Part shown: piece by piece, positions 34,092 to 43,732 of the stretch | Layout: each line of letters starts with the position of its first letter | How positions within the stretch are numbered: position 1 is the stretch's first letter | Origin: Caldisericia bacterium | Lineage (GTDB): Bacteria > Caldisericota > Caldisericia > JAAYUI01 | Assembly (NCBI GenBank): GCA_017999835.1 | Contig: JAGNLA010000001.1 | Span: 225,227-289,226 of the forward strand | DNA: 64,000 nt | Direction: 5' to 3' | Translations under genes and position numbers: made by a program | Notes under the pieces: model-generated | Databases searched by the model: none | The model's input: only the letters and a program-made list of their open reading frames with translations | What the model was told of the DNA's origin: nothing

Positions 34092-35120
34092 TCAACCGCT
34101 ATGCCTGAAATGCGTGATCTCTCCATCATGAACGATGTATTCCTTGCCTTCAAGCCTGAGTTTGCCGCGTTCTTTGGCAACCTTGAGTGATGAGTCGCAG
34201 GCTTGGAAATCCTCCCAGGTGCAGCATTCGGCGCGGATGAAGCCTTTTGCGATGTCGGTGTGGATTTTGCCTGCTGCCGTGACTGCATTGTCGCCTTTTC
34301 TGATTGTCCAGGCGCGAGTTTCGTCCTCACCGGCAGTAAAGAACGTGTGGTAACCAAGCAAATCGAACACCTCGCGTATGACACGGTTTAAGGCTGGTTC
34401 CTTGATTCCATATTCCTCAAGGAAGGTTGACCTTTCCTCGGGCGGCAAAAGGGCAATGTCGGCCTCTACGGTGGCGCAGACGGCAATGTGCGGGATGCCG
34501 AGAGGGTCGAGGAAAGCGCTTGCCTTTTTCTCCTCTTCGGTTCCACCTTTTTCGTTGGTGTTTAGCACTGCAAAAATCGGGATTTTGGTGAAAAGCTGGA
34601 CACCGCGGAGGGTTTCCTTTTCCTTGTCATTAAGTTCGATATCTTTGACCATCTTGCCGTTGCCAAGACCATCGGCAAGTTTTTTGAGCGTTTCTGGGGT
34701 TGGGCCAGCATATTTTGGGTCGATTGTCAGTTTCTTTTCTTTGCCAAGAATGCCTTCGACAACCTCGAGATCAGTGAGGATGAGGATTTCTATCATGTCC
34801 TCAAGCTCTTTGAAACCGCCATCCTTGAAACAGGCGCAAACGGTTATGATTGCATCGACCTGTTTTACAAAGTTGAGGAAAGCTGAAGAGGAGCTACCCC
34901 TTTTGGTGTCCATCGACTGTGGGGGAGGGGCATCGATGAAGTTGATTGTTGCGTTGACCTGTTTTTTTGGCTTGAAGATTTGAGTCAGGTACTCGAGTCT
35001 TTCGTCCGGTATCTTTACAACAGCTTTTTTGCCAACCTCGTGACCTGGGTTGACCCCGGTTATGGCTGTAAACAGCGTCGTCTTTCCTGATTGTGGTGCA
35101 CCAATTATTCCAACTTCCAT
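34092..35120 (-). CDS. ychF: YchF/Ola1-type ATPase
   Basis: A 342-residue Obg-related P-loop protein that in other bacteria associates with ribosomes and prefers ATP. P-loop GAPQSGKTTLF at the N-terminus (family usually GxxNVGKST, so Asn-Val to Gln-Ser here), the TGVNPGHEVGKKAVVKIPDERL family signature, FIDAPP in place of DIAG for G3, and NTNEKG as the YchF-type G4 (NxxE). The C-terminal TGS-like domain is clear (FFTAGEDETRAWTIRKG, AKGFIRAECC). AAGGAGG is 12 bases upstream of the ATG. Follows rluD by 47 bases. Confidence 0.93.
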   Translation of the reverse strand: MEVGIIGAPQSGKTTLFTAITGVNPGHEVGKKAVVKIPDERLEYLTQIFKPKKQVNATINFIDAPPPQSMDTKRGSSSSAFLNFVKQVDAIITVCACFKDGGFKELEDMIEILILTDLEVVEGILGKEKKLTIDPKYAGPTPETLKKLADGLGNGKMVKDIELNDKEKETLRGVQLFTKIPIFAVLNTNEKGGTEEEKKASAFLDPLGIPHIAVCATVEADIALLPPEERSTFLEEYGIKEPALNRVIREVFDLLGYHTFFTAGEDETRAWTIRKGDNAVTAAGKIHTDIAKGFIRAECCTWEDFQACDSSLKVAKERGKLRLEGKEYIVHDGEITHFRHSG

Positions 35121-35167
35121 CGCTTTATTCGTCCTCCTTTATGGAGCTAAGACAAGTTTAGGATTTG

Positions 35168-36067
35168 TCAGGCTCTTGTCAACCTCAGAGTGTTCAAGGT
35201 GTCTGCAAAAATCTTGGGTGGGTCAACCTTTATGTGGTAATGTCGCAGCTGATAGTCAAACTGCAGCTCTCCACAATGAAGCAGCTGACCATTGAGGCTG
35301 AAATTTGGATCGAGACCGCCATAGACTGGGTCACCTAAGATTGGGTGACTGATGTAGGTCAGATGAACCCTTATCTGGTGAGTCCTGCCGGTGACAGGCT
35401 TAATCATGACATAACTGAAACCTTTGAATTTCTCAAGCTCAGTCACTTTTGATATGGCTTCGCGACCATCGGCTTGAACCTGCATTTTCCAGCGTGCAGT
35501 CAGGTCGCGCCCGATTGGGGCGTTGATGATTACTCGATCTGATGAAAGGTGGCCTTTGCAGATGGCAAAATAATGCTTGCCCATCCTGCGTTCGTTGAAC
35601 ATCTTGGCAAAAGCCCTCATGGAAACGTCGCTTTTACAAACAATGATCAAACCGGAGGTGTCTTTGTCAAGCCTGTGAACGATGCCTGGGCGTTCGACGC
35701 CAACCATGTTTGAAAGTTTGCCTTTGCAGTGAAACATCATTGCGTTGACCAACGTTCCCGTGATTGTCTGTCCGGCAGGATGGGTCAGCATGCCCTGGGG
35801 TTTGTTGGCAACAAGAAAATCTTCTTCCTCATGCACAATCTGGACACCAAGGTCTTCGGCTACGAGCTCGTAAGGTTCAGGACGAGGAACCTCGAACTCT
35901 ATCTGTTCACCACCACGCAGCAGAAACGAAGGCTTGGCCGAGTCGCCATCGACTGTTATGATCCCTTCTTTTATCAGCTGGGCAAGCTTTGTTCGGGATA
36001 GCCTGTCGATTTTCTTGGCAAGAAAAACATCAAGCCTGACAGGTTCGCCATCGAATTCAATCAGCAT
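35168..36067 (-). CDS. rluD: 23S rRNA pseudouridine synthase, RluD type
   Basis: 299 residues. N-terminal S4 RNA-binding domain (~1-65: RLDVFLAKKIDRLSRTKLAQ...) and RluA-family catalytic domain with the catalytic aspartate in GIVHRLDKDTSGL; VVNKP is here VANKPQGMLTHPA, and the RTHQIRVHL motif is present. RluD and its relatives isomerise uridines in helix 69 of 23S rRNA; whether this copy targets the same site is inferred. Overlaps cutA by 7 bases, in a cutA-rluD-ychF series. Confidence 0.95.
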   Translation of the reverse strand: MLIEFDGEPVRLDVFLAKKIDRLSRTKLAQLIKEGIITVDGDSAKPSFLLRGGEQIEFEVPRPEPYELVAEDLGVQIVHEEEDFLVANKPQGMLTHPAGQTITGTLVNAMMFHCKGKLSNMVGVERPGIVHRLDKDTSGLIIVCKSDVSMRAFAKMFNERRMGKHYFAICKGHLSSDRVIINAPIGRDLTARWKMQVQADGREAISKVTELEKFKGFSYVMIKPVTGRTHQIRVHLTYISHPILGDPVYGGLDPNFSLNGQLLHCGELQFDYQLRHYHIKVDPPKIFADTLNTLRLTRA

Positions 36068-36378
36068 TCAAGCTCTGATTTTGCCCAATCGAAATATTTC
36101 TTGTTCATTTGTGAAATCTCGAGAGTGATGACAGCCGGAACACTGTAGGGATGAGTTTCTTCTATGAAAGCTCGGAGCTGGTCGAGTTTGTTTTCGAGTG
36201 TTTTGAAATAGCAGACAAACTCAGGATGGTCCGCCATCTCGCCTTCGAACACATAAACCGACTGACACTCATAGATATTGACACAGCAGGCAAGATTTTT
36301 TTCAACGGCAATCATGGCTGCTTTTTTGGCTTCTTCCTTTGATGGATATGGGCTATAAACGATAAAGCTCTTCGTCAC
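36061..36378 (-). CDS. cutA: CutA1 divalent-ion tolerance family protein
   Basis: A 105-residue trimeric-type protein. LACCVNIYECQSVYVFEGEM matches the LAACVNI...S.Y.WEG family core, and HPYSVPAVITLEI the HPYEVPEI region; the C-terminal YFDWAKSEL also fits. CutA proteins are small stable trimers with a debated role in metal tolerance. Overlaps the upstream stalk-protein gene by 4 bases and rluD by 7, so it is translationally coupled. Confidence 0.92.
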   Translation of the reverse strand: MTKSFIVYSPYPSKEEAKKAAMIAVEKNLACCVNIYECQSVYVFEGEMADHPEFVCYFKTLENKLDQLRAFIEETHPYSVPAVITLEISQMNKKYFDWAKSELEC

Positions 36379-38123
36379 GGCGTTGAATCCGGATTCGGGT
36401 AGGTGATCGGGATCCTCTTGAACTCAGCAATCCAGTCAACTTTTGCGCCCATGCCTTCAGAAATGAGTCTCACAGGAACCATTGTTCTGCTGGATTTGAT
36501 TTCTGGAGGTGCATCAAGCTGCTTTTTTTCACCGTTGATGATGTAATCTGATTTCCCAATGAACAGTTCGATATGGACTTTGCCTTTTGTGCTTGAAACG
36601 ATGTCATAGGTTACTTTTTCGACCAGCTTGCCTGTTTCTTTTGGGAAGTAATCAACGGTTGCACCAAGTCTTTCGCCGATAAAGCGGAAGTTGACCATTG
36701 TCCTGTTGTTTTTTATGTAGGGAGGTGGATTAATCTCTTCTGGCCACGGATATCCGTTGACATAGGCAGTCTTTGAAGCGATCGTGAGCATTATAACAAC
36801 TGATTCCGCTGTTGAGTTTACTGTAAATGGACCCACCTTCGTCTGATCACCAAGTTCGTTTTCGGTTATTATTGTGTATTGTGCCGTCTGTCCTGGTGGA
36901 ACAGGAATTTCTAAGGCAAAATCGCCATTTTCATCTGCAACACCTTCGACCACACCAGTCTGACCTGATGGTATCAGGGTATACTCAATCCTTACTTTTG
37001 AACCAGGCGTTGCTTTGCCTCTTACAATATACTTGTCGCCAATAATTGATGCCTGGGGAGGTGTCCCTGATCCGACTTCCAATGTTGGTTTCATTGGGGT
37101 TGCCTTTGTTAAAGTGCCAACGCACTCATTGCTACATGCAAAAACTTCATCTGGTGGAACAATTGAGCAGATTCTGTAAGAATACGTAATTCCATTCTGA
37201 ACATTTTCATCCAAAAGTTCTCTTGGTGCTTCAACCAGGATTGGGAAATCGTGGATACATTTTGATTCCTCGTTTCCTTCTTTTCTGTAGACACGGTAGC
37301 CAGCAACTTTCGAGGCATCGGCTGGTGCATCCCAGGTCACCTTGACCTTGCCATCACCGGCAATGCATCTTACGTTTCTTGGAGCTTCCATCGGTTGAAG
37401 CCACCCCGAGCCCTGAACTTCATACATTACATTTGTAAAAAGCCTTGAAATTTCAATATTGTTTATCGCTTCACCGTTATCTCCAAGACTGATATATGCA
37501 GCTCTATATTTGCCGGAAATCGTTTCATTTCTACATTTCCAGTAAACAGGAGTGCCGTCATTTGTCATGGCAATGACTTTTGAAGTTGAATAAACCAATG
37601 GCTTTCTGATTGTGCCAAGATTGCACTGGAATGATTGTGCAACGTCCTTGACGCAAGGATCAGTCACGTCAACCACACGAACCATGGTCATGCCAATCCT
37701 TTTTTCTTCTGAAAGTTGCGCTCCAACAAGATTTTCTATCTGTTTGTTGTTCGCGCTTGGCGCAATGATGTCACCTGAAACAATCAGACCTGCAATACCA
37801 CATTTGACATATTCCGAAATCAATGTTTCTATCTTGTCTGGAATGTCATATTTGACGTTTTTCTCACAACCAAGAAGGCAAATGATATGATAATTCTCTG
37901 TTCTTAATTTCTGTTCTACGGCAGCAAAACTGACAACGCTGTCGTAAGTGTTGATGTAAGTAAAATGCTTCAGGATATTATTTTTCAGCGTGATTCCAAG
38001 ATCGCCTGGGCTGGAATAGACAAGAATTCTCAAATATGTCTTGTATTCACCATCGCCTTTTGCAGGAATGAAACCAGAAAAAAGAACTGCAATTATGATA
38101 CAAATAAAAAGGAGCTTTTTCAT
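36375..38123 (-). CDS. secreted protein with fibronectin III and stalk domains
   Basis: A 582-residue exported protein; AGGAGG lies 5 bases before the chosen ATG. Signal peptide ~1-24 (MKKLLFICIIIAVLFSGF). The N-terminal ~220 residues look like an alpha/beta glutamine-amidotransferase-like or ThuA-like fold (IAGLIVSGDIIAPSANN), but without a visible catalytic triad. A fibronectin III domain follows (~245-340: APRNVRCIAGDGKVKVTWD...GYRVYRKEG), then an Ig-like repeat (~350-430) and a C-terminal two-part stalk domain (TMVNFRFIGERLG, TMVPVRLISEGMG). It heads the cutA-rluD-ychF operon, an odd pairing of a surface protein with housekeeping genes. Confidence 0.83.
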   Translation of the reverse strand: MKKLLFICIIIAVLFSGFIPAKGDGEYKTYLRILVYSSPGDLGITLKNNILKHFTYINTYDSVVSFAAVEQKLRTENYHIICLLGCEKNVKYDIPDKIETLISEYVKCGIAGLIVSGDIIAPSANNKQIENLVGAQLSEEKRIGMTMVRVVDVTDPCVKDVAQSFQCNLGTIRKPLVYSTSKVIAMTNDGTPVYWKCRNETISGKYRAAYISLGDNGEAINNIEISRLFTNVMYEVQGSGWLQPMEAPRNVRCIAGDGKVKVTWDAPADASKVAGYRVYRKEGNEESKCIHDFPILVEAPRELLDENVQNGITYSYRICSIVPPDEVFACSNECVGTLTKATPMKPTLEVGSGTPPQASIIGDKYIVRGKATPGSKVRIEYTLIPSGQTGVVEGVADENGDFALEIPVPPGQTAQYTIITENELGDQTKVGPFTVNSTAESVVIMLTIASKTAYVNGYPWPEEINPPPYIKNNRTMVNFRFIGERLGATVDYFPKETGKLVEKVTYDIVSSTKGKVHIELFIGKSDYIINGEKKQLDAPPEIKSSRTMVPVRLISEGMGAKVDWIAEFKRIPITYPNPDSTP

Positions 38124-38193
38124 CAAACTCCTCCTTTCATTGTTTCATACGGAGAAACGGGCAATCTGGTTCAAAAACACAGATTACATCAGG

Positions 38194-38222
38194 AGATTAG
38201 TAGAAAAGTCCGATTTTGTCAA
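38194..38222 (-). promoter_or_regulatory. promoter of the stalk protein-cutA-rluD-ychF operon
   Basis: Minus strand TTGACA (complement of 38217-38222), 17-base spacer, TAATCT (complement of 38194-38199). The -35 overlaps the pcrA stop codon. Confidence 0.72.
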
Positions 38223-40363
38223 GAATTTGAGCCGCTGGACTTCACCCTTACAGGGGCATACTTCATGTTTAAAAGTTTTTTGCCAACAGATTTGAACTCG
38301 ATTTCTGCGTTGTCTCCACCAACAGAAACCACAGTTCCTTCGCCCCATGCCGAGTGGTCAACTATCTGACCAACCTGTACGACAACCGGCTCACGTTTTG
38401 GCAAAATCTTCGGAGGTGGAGTATTAAACTTTGGAACGACTTTGCTTGCCACATCTTTTTCCACAGCGTTCTGATTTATTTCTTTTAAAAACCTGGATGG
38501 TTCGGTCTTACGGGTTGACCCCCAAAGATGACGGTTAACAACGTTACTCAGGAATAGCATTTCTCGCGCACGAGTTATGGCAACATAAGCCAACCTTCGC
38601 TCTTCTTCGATGTCTTCGGCTGCTTCCATGGAACGCATGTGCGGGAACGTACCTTCCTCAAGTCCGGTCAGGAAAACGACTTTGAATTCGAGTCCCTTGG
38701 CCTGATGGACAGTTGTGCAGATAACCCTGTCAACTCCTTGCTCAACACCGTCCATATCCGTCAGAAGTTGAACCGTTGAAAGAAAAGCGTCAATACTCTG
38801 GTCTTCAGAAATCTTTTCAAACTCTGTTGCCAAATTCAAAAATTCTTCAACGTTTTCGGCTCTGCCCTGTCCTTCTTCGGTGCCATCCTTAAGATAGGCG
38901 ATCATGCCAATTTCGTTAATGACGTAAGAAACAACCTGACTTGCAGGAGCATTGTTTGCCTTGTCCCTGATACCATCAAGGATCTCAAGAAAATCTCGAG
39001 CTTGTGAGGCCGAGGCGCCTTTTATCTGACCTTGTTCGATTAACATTCTCATCGAACCTTCAATTGTTGTGTTGAAATTTTTGGCTCCAAGTTCCAAACT
39101 TATTTGAAATGCCGGCCCAAAACCTCGTTTTGGTACGTTCATTGCACGTTTGAAAGCGTTGGAATCCTTGGGGTTAAGTGAAGTTTTCAGGTACGCAAGT
39201 AGATCTTTTATCTCCTTACGCTCATAAAATCTCAAACCACCAACAATCCTGTATGGGGTGCCACTTGCGATAAACGCATCCTCGAAGGGTCGACTCTGGG
39301 CATTTGTGCGGTAAAGCACACAGAAATCACTGTAATTTCGCCCTTCTTCTCTAACAAGGGTTTTTATCTTCTGAGCCACGAAACTGGCTTCATCTGATGG
39401 TTCAAGACCTGTATAGAGTTTGATAGGATATTTGCCAGGAAGCGAGGCCACAAGCTCCTTTGGTTCCCTGTTTCGATTGTTCTTTACCAACTGATGGGCG
39501 GCATCAATGATGTCTTTTGTCGAGCGATAGTTTGTTTCAAGCTTGATGATCTTTGCGTCAGAATAGTTGTTCTTGAAGTCAAGCATGATGGCCGGGGTTG
39601 CCCCTCTAAATCTGTAAATCGACTGGTCATCATCGCCAACAATCATGATGTTGCCTGATTTGGCAAATAGTTTTATCAGTACATCCTGGGCAGGATTGAT
39701 GTCCTGGTGTTCATCGACAAGCACATATCGGAACTTTTTTTCATATTTCTCGCCGATTGAATCGATTGAAAGCAGTTTGATAGTGTTATTTATTAAATCA
39801 TCAAAATCCATTGCATTCATTTGCTCAAGGTTTTGCTGATAGAGCATATAAACTGCAGCAATCTGTTTTTGCGTTGGATTTATTGCTTTGCCTGCATACA
39901 TTTCTGGCGTCAAAAGATTATATTTTGCTTTCGAGATTGCCTGGGAAACGTTTCTGTAGTTGACAATCTTTGGGTCGATGTGCAGATCCAACATACACCT
40001 TTTAACCAAATCAGTGCTGTCTTCATCGTCAAAGATGGAGAACTTGCCCTCGTAACCAATATTGCCGCCATCAGCCTTGAGAATTCTGAGGCATATGGAA
40101 TGAAAAGTGCCTATCCATAAACCTTTGACATCTGACCCAATGAGTTTTGCAACTCTTTCCTTCATCTCGCCTGCAGCTTTGTTTGTGAAGGTGCAAGCTA
40201 CAATTTCTGACGGGTGAACGCCAAGGTCAGCGATAAGATGAGCAATTCGATAGGTTATTACTCGTGTTTTCCCTGATCCAGCGCATGCAAAAACTGCGAC
40301 TGGTCCATCGGTTGTCATCACGGCTTCAAGTTGAGCCGGATTAAGTTCTTTTTTTAAATCCAT
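38219..40363 (-). CDS. pcrA: UvrD/PcrA-type ATP-dependent DNA helicase
   Basis: A 714-residue superfamily 1A helicase. Walker A ACAGSGKTRVITYRIAHL, motif II DEHQDINPAQ, motif III GDDDQSIYRFRGA, motif IV region LETNYRS, motif V VHQAKGLEFKVVF, and motif VI RRLAYVAITRA. The C-terminal Tudor-like domain (GEGTVVSVGGDNAEIEF), which contacts RNA polymerase in PcrA/UvrD, is present, supporting a role in repair and transcription-coupled processes. Its ATG overlaps the rpoD stop by one base (TGATG). Confidence 0.96.
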   Translation of the reverse strand: MDLKKELNPAQLEAVMTTDGPVAVFACAGSGKTRVITYRIAHLIADLGVHPSEIVACTFTNKAAGEMKERVAKLIGSDVKGLWIGTFHSICLRILKADGGNIGYEGKFSIFDDEDSTDLVKRCMLDLHIDPKIVNYRNVSQAISKAKYNLLTPEMYAGKAINPTQKQIAAVYMLYQQNLEQMNAMDFDDLINNTIKLLSIDSIGEKYEKKFRYVLVDEHQDINPAQDVLIKLFAKSGNIMIVGDDDQSIYRFRGATPAIMLDFKNNYSDAKIIKLETNYRSTKDIIDAAHQLVKNNRNREPKELVASLPGKYPIKLYTGLEPSDEASFVAQKIKTLVREEGRNYSDFCVLYRTNAQSRPFEDAFIASGTPYRIVGGLRFYERKEIKDLLAYLKTSLNPKDSNAFKRAMNVPKRGFGPAFQISLELGAKNFNTTIEGSMRMLIEQGQIKGASASQARDFLEILDGIRDKANNAPASQVVSYVINEIGMIAYLKDGTEEGQGRAENVEEFLNLATEFEKISEDQSIDAFLSTVQLLTDMDGVEQGVDRVICTTVHQAKGLEFKVVFLTGLEEGTFPHMRSMEAAEDIEEERRLAYVAITRAREMLFLSNVVNRHLWGSTRKTEPSRFLKEINQNAVEKDVASKVVPKFNTPPPKILPKREPVVVQVGQIVDHSAWGEGTVVSVGGDNAEIEFKSVGKKLLNMKYAPVRVKSSGSNS

Positions 40364-42054
40364 CAGAGCATCGGCGCATTCTTGGCTTTTACTGACTGAC
40401 GAAGTTTTCTTATTGCTTTTGCTTCAATCTGCCTGATACGTTCCCTTGTAACCTTAAAAATCTGTCCGACTTCTTCGAGTGTATGCGGATACTCTGAATC
40501 AAGTCCAAAACGAAGTTTGATTATTTCGCGTTCTCTTGGCGAAAGAATTGCCAGAATTTGGTGCATTTGTTCACGGAAATATTTGTTGACAATGACCTCT
40601 TCAGGTGATCGAATCATCTTGTCTTCAAGGAAATCGCCAAGACGGTTGTCCTTTTCTTCACCAATTGGGGTTTCAAGCGAGAGTGGTTCTTGAGAAATCT
40701 TGAGGTATTCCCTGATTTTTCTGGTTGTTGTCCCCATTCTCTCTGCCAACTCGGCATAGTTGGGTTCCCTGCCAAGCTCCTGATATAATTCTCTTGAGAC
40801 CTTGGTTAGTTTGTTGATTGATTCGACCATATGGACAGGAACCCTGATAACCCTCGACTGATCTGCCAGCGCTCTGGTGATTGCCTGCCTGATCCACCAT
40901 GAGGCATAGGTTGAAAATCTGAATCCCTTGCGGAAATCAAACTTTTCGACAGCCCTTATAAGTCCGATGTTGCCTTCCTGGACGAGGTCAAGGAAGGAAA
41001 GGCAATGGCCGGTATATTTCTTTGCAATCGAGACCACAAGCCTAAGGTTTGCCTCGATGAGTTTTTTCTTAGCTTCCTGATTTCCCTGCTCAACTCTTTT
41101 TGAGAGTGCAACTTCACCCTGAAGCGTCAAAAGTGGGATCTTACCGATTTCACGCAGATACATCCTGATCGGATCGGAAACTTCCGATTCTTCCCCAGCA
41201 ACATAGGTTGTTGTGGTTGTGACCTCTTCTTCGACATACTCTTCTGGTTTTACCTCGCCTGACTTGTCCTCATCGCCAAACTTGATGCCGGCTTCAGTGA
41301 AAACGGTGTAAAGTTCATCGATTTGGTCAGGGCTGAGATTCATGGCGCCCATGAGCTCCATAATTTCACTGTAGCTTACAACGCCGTCTTTTCTATGGAT
41401 TATGATAATTCTGACAAGTTCAGGTATCTGAAGAAGTTTTTGCCTTATCGACTTTCTTTCTTGTGTAATACCTTTTATTTTTGAATCGAGAAGGAACTGA
41501 ACTTCGTCCAGCTCTTTTTGGGTGAGTTCTGCAACTTCGTCCCTCTCTTCTTCAACAAAACCTTCTTCTTCCTGGGACGTCTCCTCTTCGTCGCTGTCCA
41601 TTTTGATCGGTTTCACTTTTTCTTTTGCAGATTTAGCTTTTGAAACTTTATCTTTATCTTGAGGCTTTTCCTCTGGTTTTGCTTTCTTTTTCGTATCCTG
41701 CTCTGGCTCTTTTTTTGACTGAACAGACTTTGTTTTCTTTTCAGCTTCAAGTGGTGGTGAAACTTTTGTCTTTTCCTTCTCAGACTTCACCAGCTTTGAG
41801 GGTTGTTCTTTAGTTTTTGACTGAATTACCTGAGCATTTTTCTTGGTTTGATCGGTTTGAGCTTTTTCTTCGACTAGCCTTGTTGGCTGCTTAGCCTTTA
41901 TTGTCTTGGCAGCTTCAACTTTTTTGGGCTCAATTCTTCCCTTGGGATCAGCAGAACTGACTTTTTTGGTCACTGGCAAAACAGATTTTGCGTCTGTTTT
42001 CTTTGTCTGCGCCACTGTGTCTTTTTTTTCTTTATTCTTCTTTGTCTCTGCCAT
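40363..42054 (-). CDS. rpoD: primary sigma factor (sigma-70) with a long charged N-terminal extension
   Basis: 563 residues. The first ~165 are low-complexity Lys/Glu/Gln/Pro/Ser sequence resembling a disordered tail. Region 1.1-like sequence follows (~170-260), then region 1.2 ([18 protein letters not shown]), region 2 ([32 protein letters not shown], -10 recognition), region 3, and region 4 with the -35 helix-turn-helix ([20 protein letters not shown]). The dnaG-rpoD order is a classic macromolecular-synthesis operon. Promoters called in this window (TTGACA, 16-18, TATAAT) match what this sigma factor should recognise. Confidence 0.97.
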   Translation of the reverse strand: MAETKKNKEKKDTVAQTKKTDAKSVLPVTKKVSSADPKGRIEPKKVEAAKTIKAKQPTRLVEEKAQTDQTKKNAQVIQSKTKEQPSKLVKSEKEKTKVSPPLEAEKKTKSVQSKKEPEQDTKKKAKPEEKPQDKDKVSKAKSAKEKVKPIKMDSDEEETSQEEEGFVEEERDEVAELTQKELDEVQFLLDSKIKGITQERKSIRQKLLQIPELVRIIIIHRKDGVVSYSEIMELMGAMNLSPDQIDELYTVFTEAGIKFGDEDKSGEVKPEEYVEEEVTTTTTYVAGEESEVSDPIRMYLREIGKIPLLTLQGEVALSKRVEQGNQEAKKKLIEANLRLVVSIAKKYTGHCLSFLDLVQEGNIGLIRAVEKFDFRKGFRFSTYASWWIRQAITRALADQSRVIRVPVHMVESINKLTKVSRELYQELGREPNYAELAERMGTTTRKIREYLKISQEPLSLETPIGEEKDNRLGDFLEDKMIRSPEEVIVNKYFREQMHQILAILSPREREIIKLRFGLDSEYPHTLEEVGQIFKVTRERIRQIEAKAIRKLRQSVKAKNAPML

Positions 42055-43729
42055 CTCTAGTTATTCTGTTGCGAATCCTCTCAAGATTTAGATACTCTTC
42101 CAATTCCTCTTTGGTTAAACAATCAATACTCTTGTTTCGCAACGCATCGAGCTTCGATTTTACCAAATCAATCCTGAGAGAGTTCAATAGATTGTCGCTC
42201 TCAGCTGGTGGTTCTTCGACCAGAAGCTTTGCAAAAAAAGAAAAAACCTCACTTTGCTCACCTTCATCAAGCAAGCAACTTTGTATTTTATCCAATTTAA
42301 AATCGTTTTCCAATAACATTTTTGTGAATTTTTGGCACATTTCATCCTGAAAATAGTTCTCAAAAAGATACGGTTTTATAAAACTAATTGAGTCTTTATC
42401 AGTTATTATTACCCTTAGGATCTCGTACTCATACTTTTGCCGGACACTTGTGACACTTAAACTTGTTTTCGGTTTTATTTCGACAACGTTATCAATGGTA
42501 GATCGAGGAATTTTAAGTAACATAGAAATTCGCTCAATTCCTTGATTTGTAACAACTCGGTCATTTGCAAGCTGAAGAACCTCTTTTGTTTTTTTTGCAA
42601 CTCGAGACTTGGCTGAAGCTGAGTCAGGTGACGATTCCTGGGTCAAAAAATAGCCTACTAGAAAATCTGTCGGTTCCGTGGCAGCTTCAAAAACTTCTTT
42701 TACTGCCTCGACACCTTTTTTTGCTAAATCGTCAGGATCTTTGACGTCCGTGGTTCTCATAACCTTACAGACAACTCCAGCCTGGAAGCAATTTCTGATG
42801 CCGGCTTCCGTCGCTTTTTGACCAGCTGAATCGTTGTCAAAGAACAAATATGCATCGACGCCAAGTTTTCGTAGCAACATGGCTTGGTTCAGGGTAAATG
42901 CTGTACCAAGCGATGCCACGGTTTCGGTGAAACCAACCTGATGCATCGATACCACATCCATGTAACCTTCGACGATTATTGCCCTGCCGTGGTGGGAGAT
43001 TGACTGCCTGGCCTGCTGCCAGCCGTAAAGATTGTTGCCTTTTTCAAAAATAGGCGTTGCCGGAGAGTTCAGATATTTTGGTTCACCTTCGCCAAGAATC
43101 CTGCCACCAAAAGCAACAACTCGTCCTCGAGTGTCAAGAATCGGAAAGGTCAACCGGTCACGCATATAGGCAAAACTTGAACCGTCAGCTCCAAACGAAA
43201 CCACACCGAGTTTTTTGGCCAGATCCATGTTGAATCCAGCCTTGTTGAGCATTGCCACCACATAGTCGCCGTTTGCCGGAGCGTAACCTATTTGGAATCT
43301 CTCAACGGTTTCGTGACTCAAACCCCTTTTTTGGCAATATTCCTGGGCTGTGGATGACTTTTTGAAATGATCCCTGAAAATTCCCTGCACGTATTCAACA
43401 AGCTCAAAATCCCTTGAAAGATCAGGTCCTCTCTTGATATGTTCAAGTTCAATACCTGCTTCTTTGGCAAGCTGCTGGAGTGCTTCAAAATAAGTCATGC
43501 CTTCAACTTTTGAGACGAAAGAAACAACGTCTCCTCCGGCTTTGCAGCCAAAGCAGTAGAACATGTTTTTGTCAGGAGAAACTGTGAATGACGGCGTGCG
43601 TTCGGCATGAAAAGGACAAAGGCCGAGATAGTTTCTCCCGGCCTTTTTCAGCTTCACATATCGCCCGACCACGTCAGTAATCGGAAGTCGGGCGTTTATC
43701 TCGTCAACCACACGGTTGCGGTCTGTCAT
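42032..43729 (-). CDS. dnaG: DNA primase
   Basis: 565 residues. N-terminal CHC2 zinc ribbon ([16 protein letters not shown] and [12 protein letters not shown]), the catalytic TOPRIM domain with VEGYMDVV and [10 protein letters not shown], and a C-terminal helicase-binding-like region that is poorly conserved. Synthesises RNA primers at the replication fork. The stop lies 23 bases inside rpoD, and the start is 3 bases after the ppdK stop, giving the order ppdK-dnaG-rpoD-pcrA. Confidence 0.97.
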   Translation of the reverse strand: MTDRNRVVDEINARLPITDVVGRYVKLKKAGRNYLGLCPFHAERTPSFTVSPDKNMFYCFGCKAGGDVVSFVSKVEGMTYFEALQQLAKEAGIELEHIKRGPDLSRDFELVEYVQGIFRDHFKKSSTAQEYCQKRGLSHETVERFQIGYAPANGDYVVAMLNKAGFNMDLAKKLGVVSFGADGSSFAYMRDRLTFPILDTRGRVVAFGGRILGEGEPKYLNSPATPIFEKGNNLYGWQQARQSISHHGRAIIVEGYMDVVSMHQVGFTETVASLGTAFTLNQAMLLRKLGVDAYLFFDNDSAGQKATEAGIRNCFQAGVVCKVMRTTDVKDPDDLAKKGVEAVKEVFEAATEPTDFLVGYFLTQESSPDSASAKSRVAKKTKEVLQLANDRVVTNQGIERISMLLKIPRSTIDNVVEIKPKTSLSVTSVRQKYEYEILRVIITDKDSISFIKPYLFENYFQDEMCQKFTKMLLENDFKLDKIQSCLLDEGEQSEVFSFFAKLLVEEPPAESDNLLNSLRIDLVKSKLDALRNKSIDCLTKEELEEYLNLERIRNRITRDGRDKEE

Positions 43730-43732
43730 CTA

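Noticed and set aside
34378..34983. Plus-strand frame of ~200 codons opposite ychF
   Set aside because: Shadow of a well conserved gene; Ser-rich product with no family resemblance.
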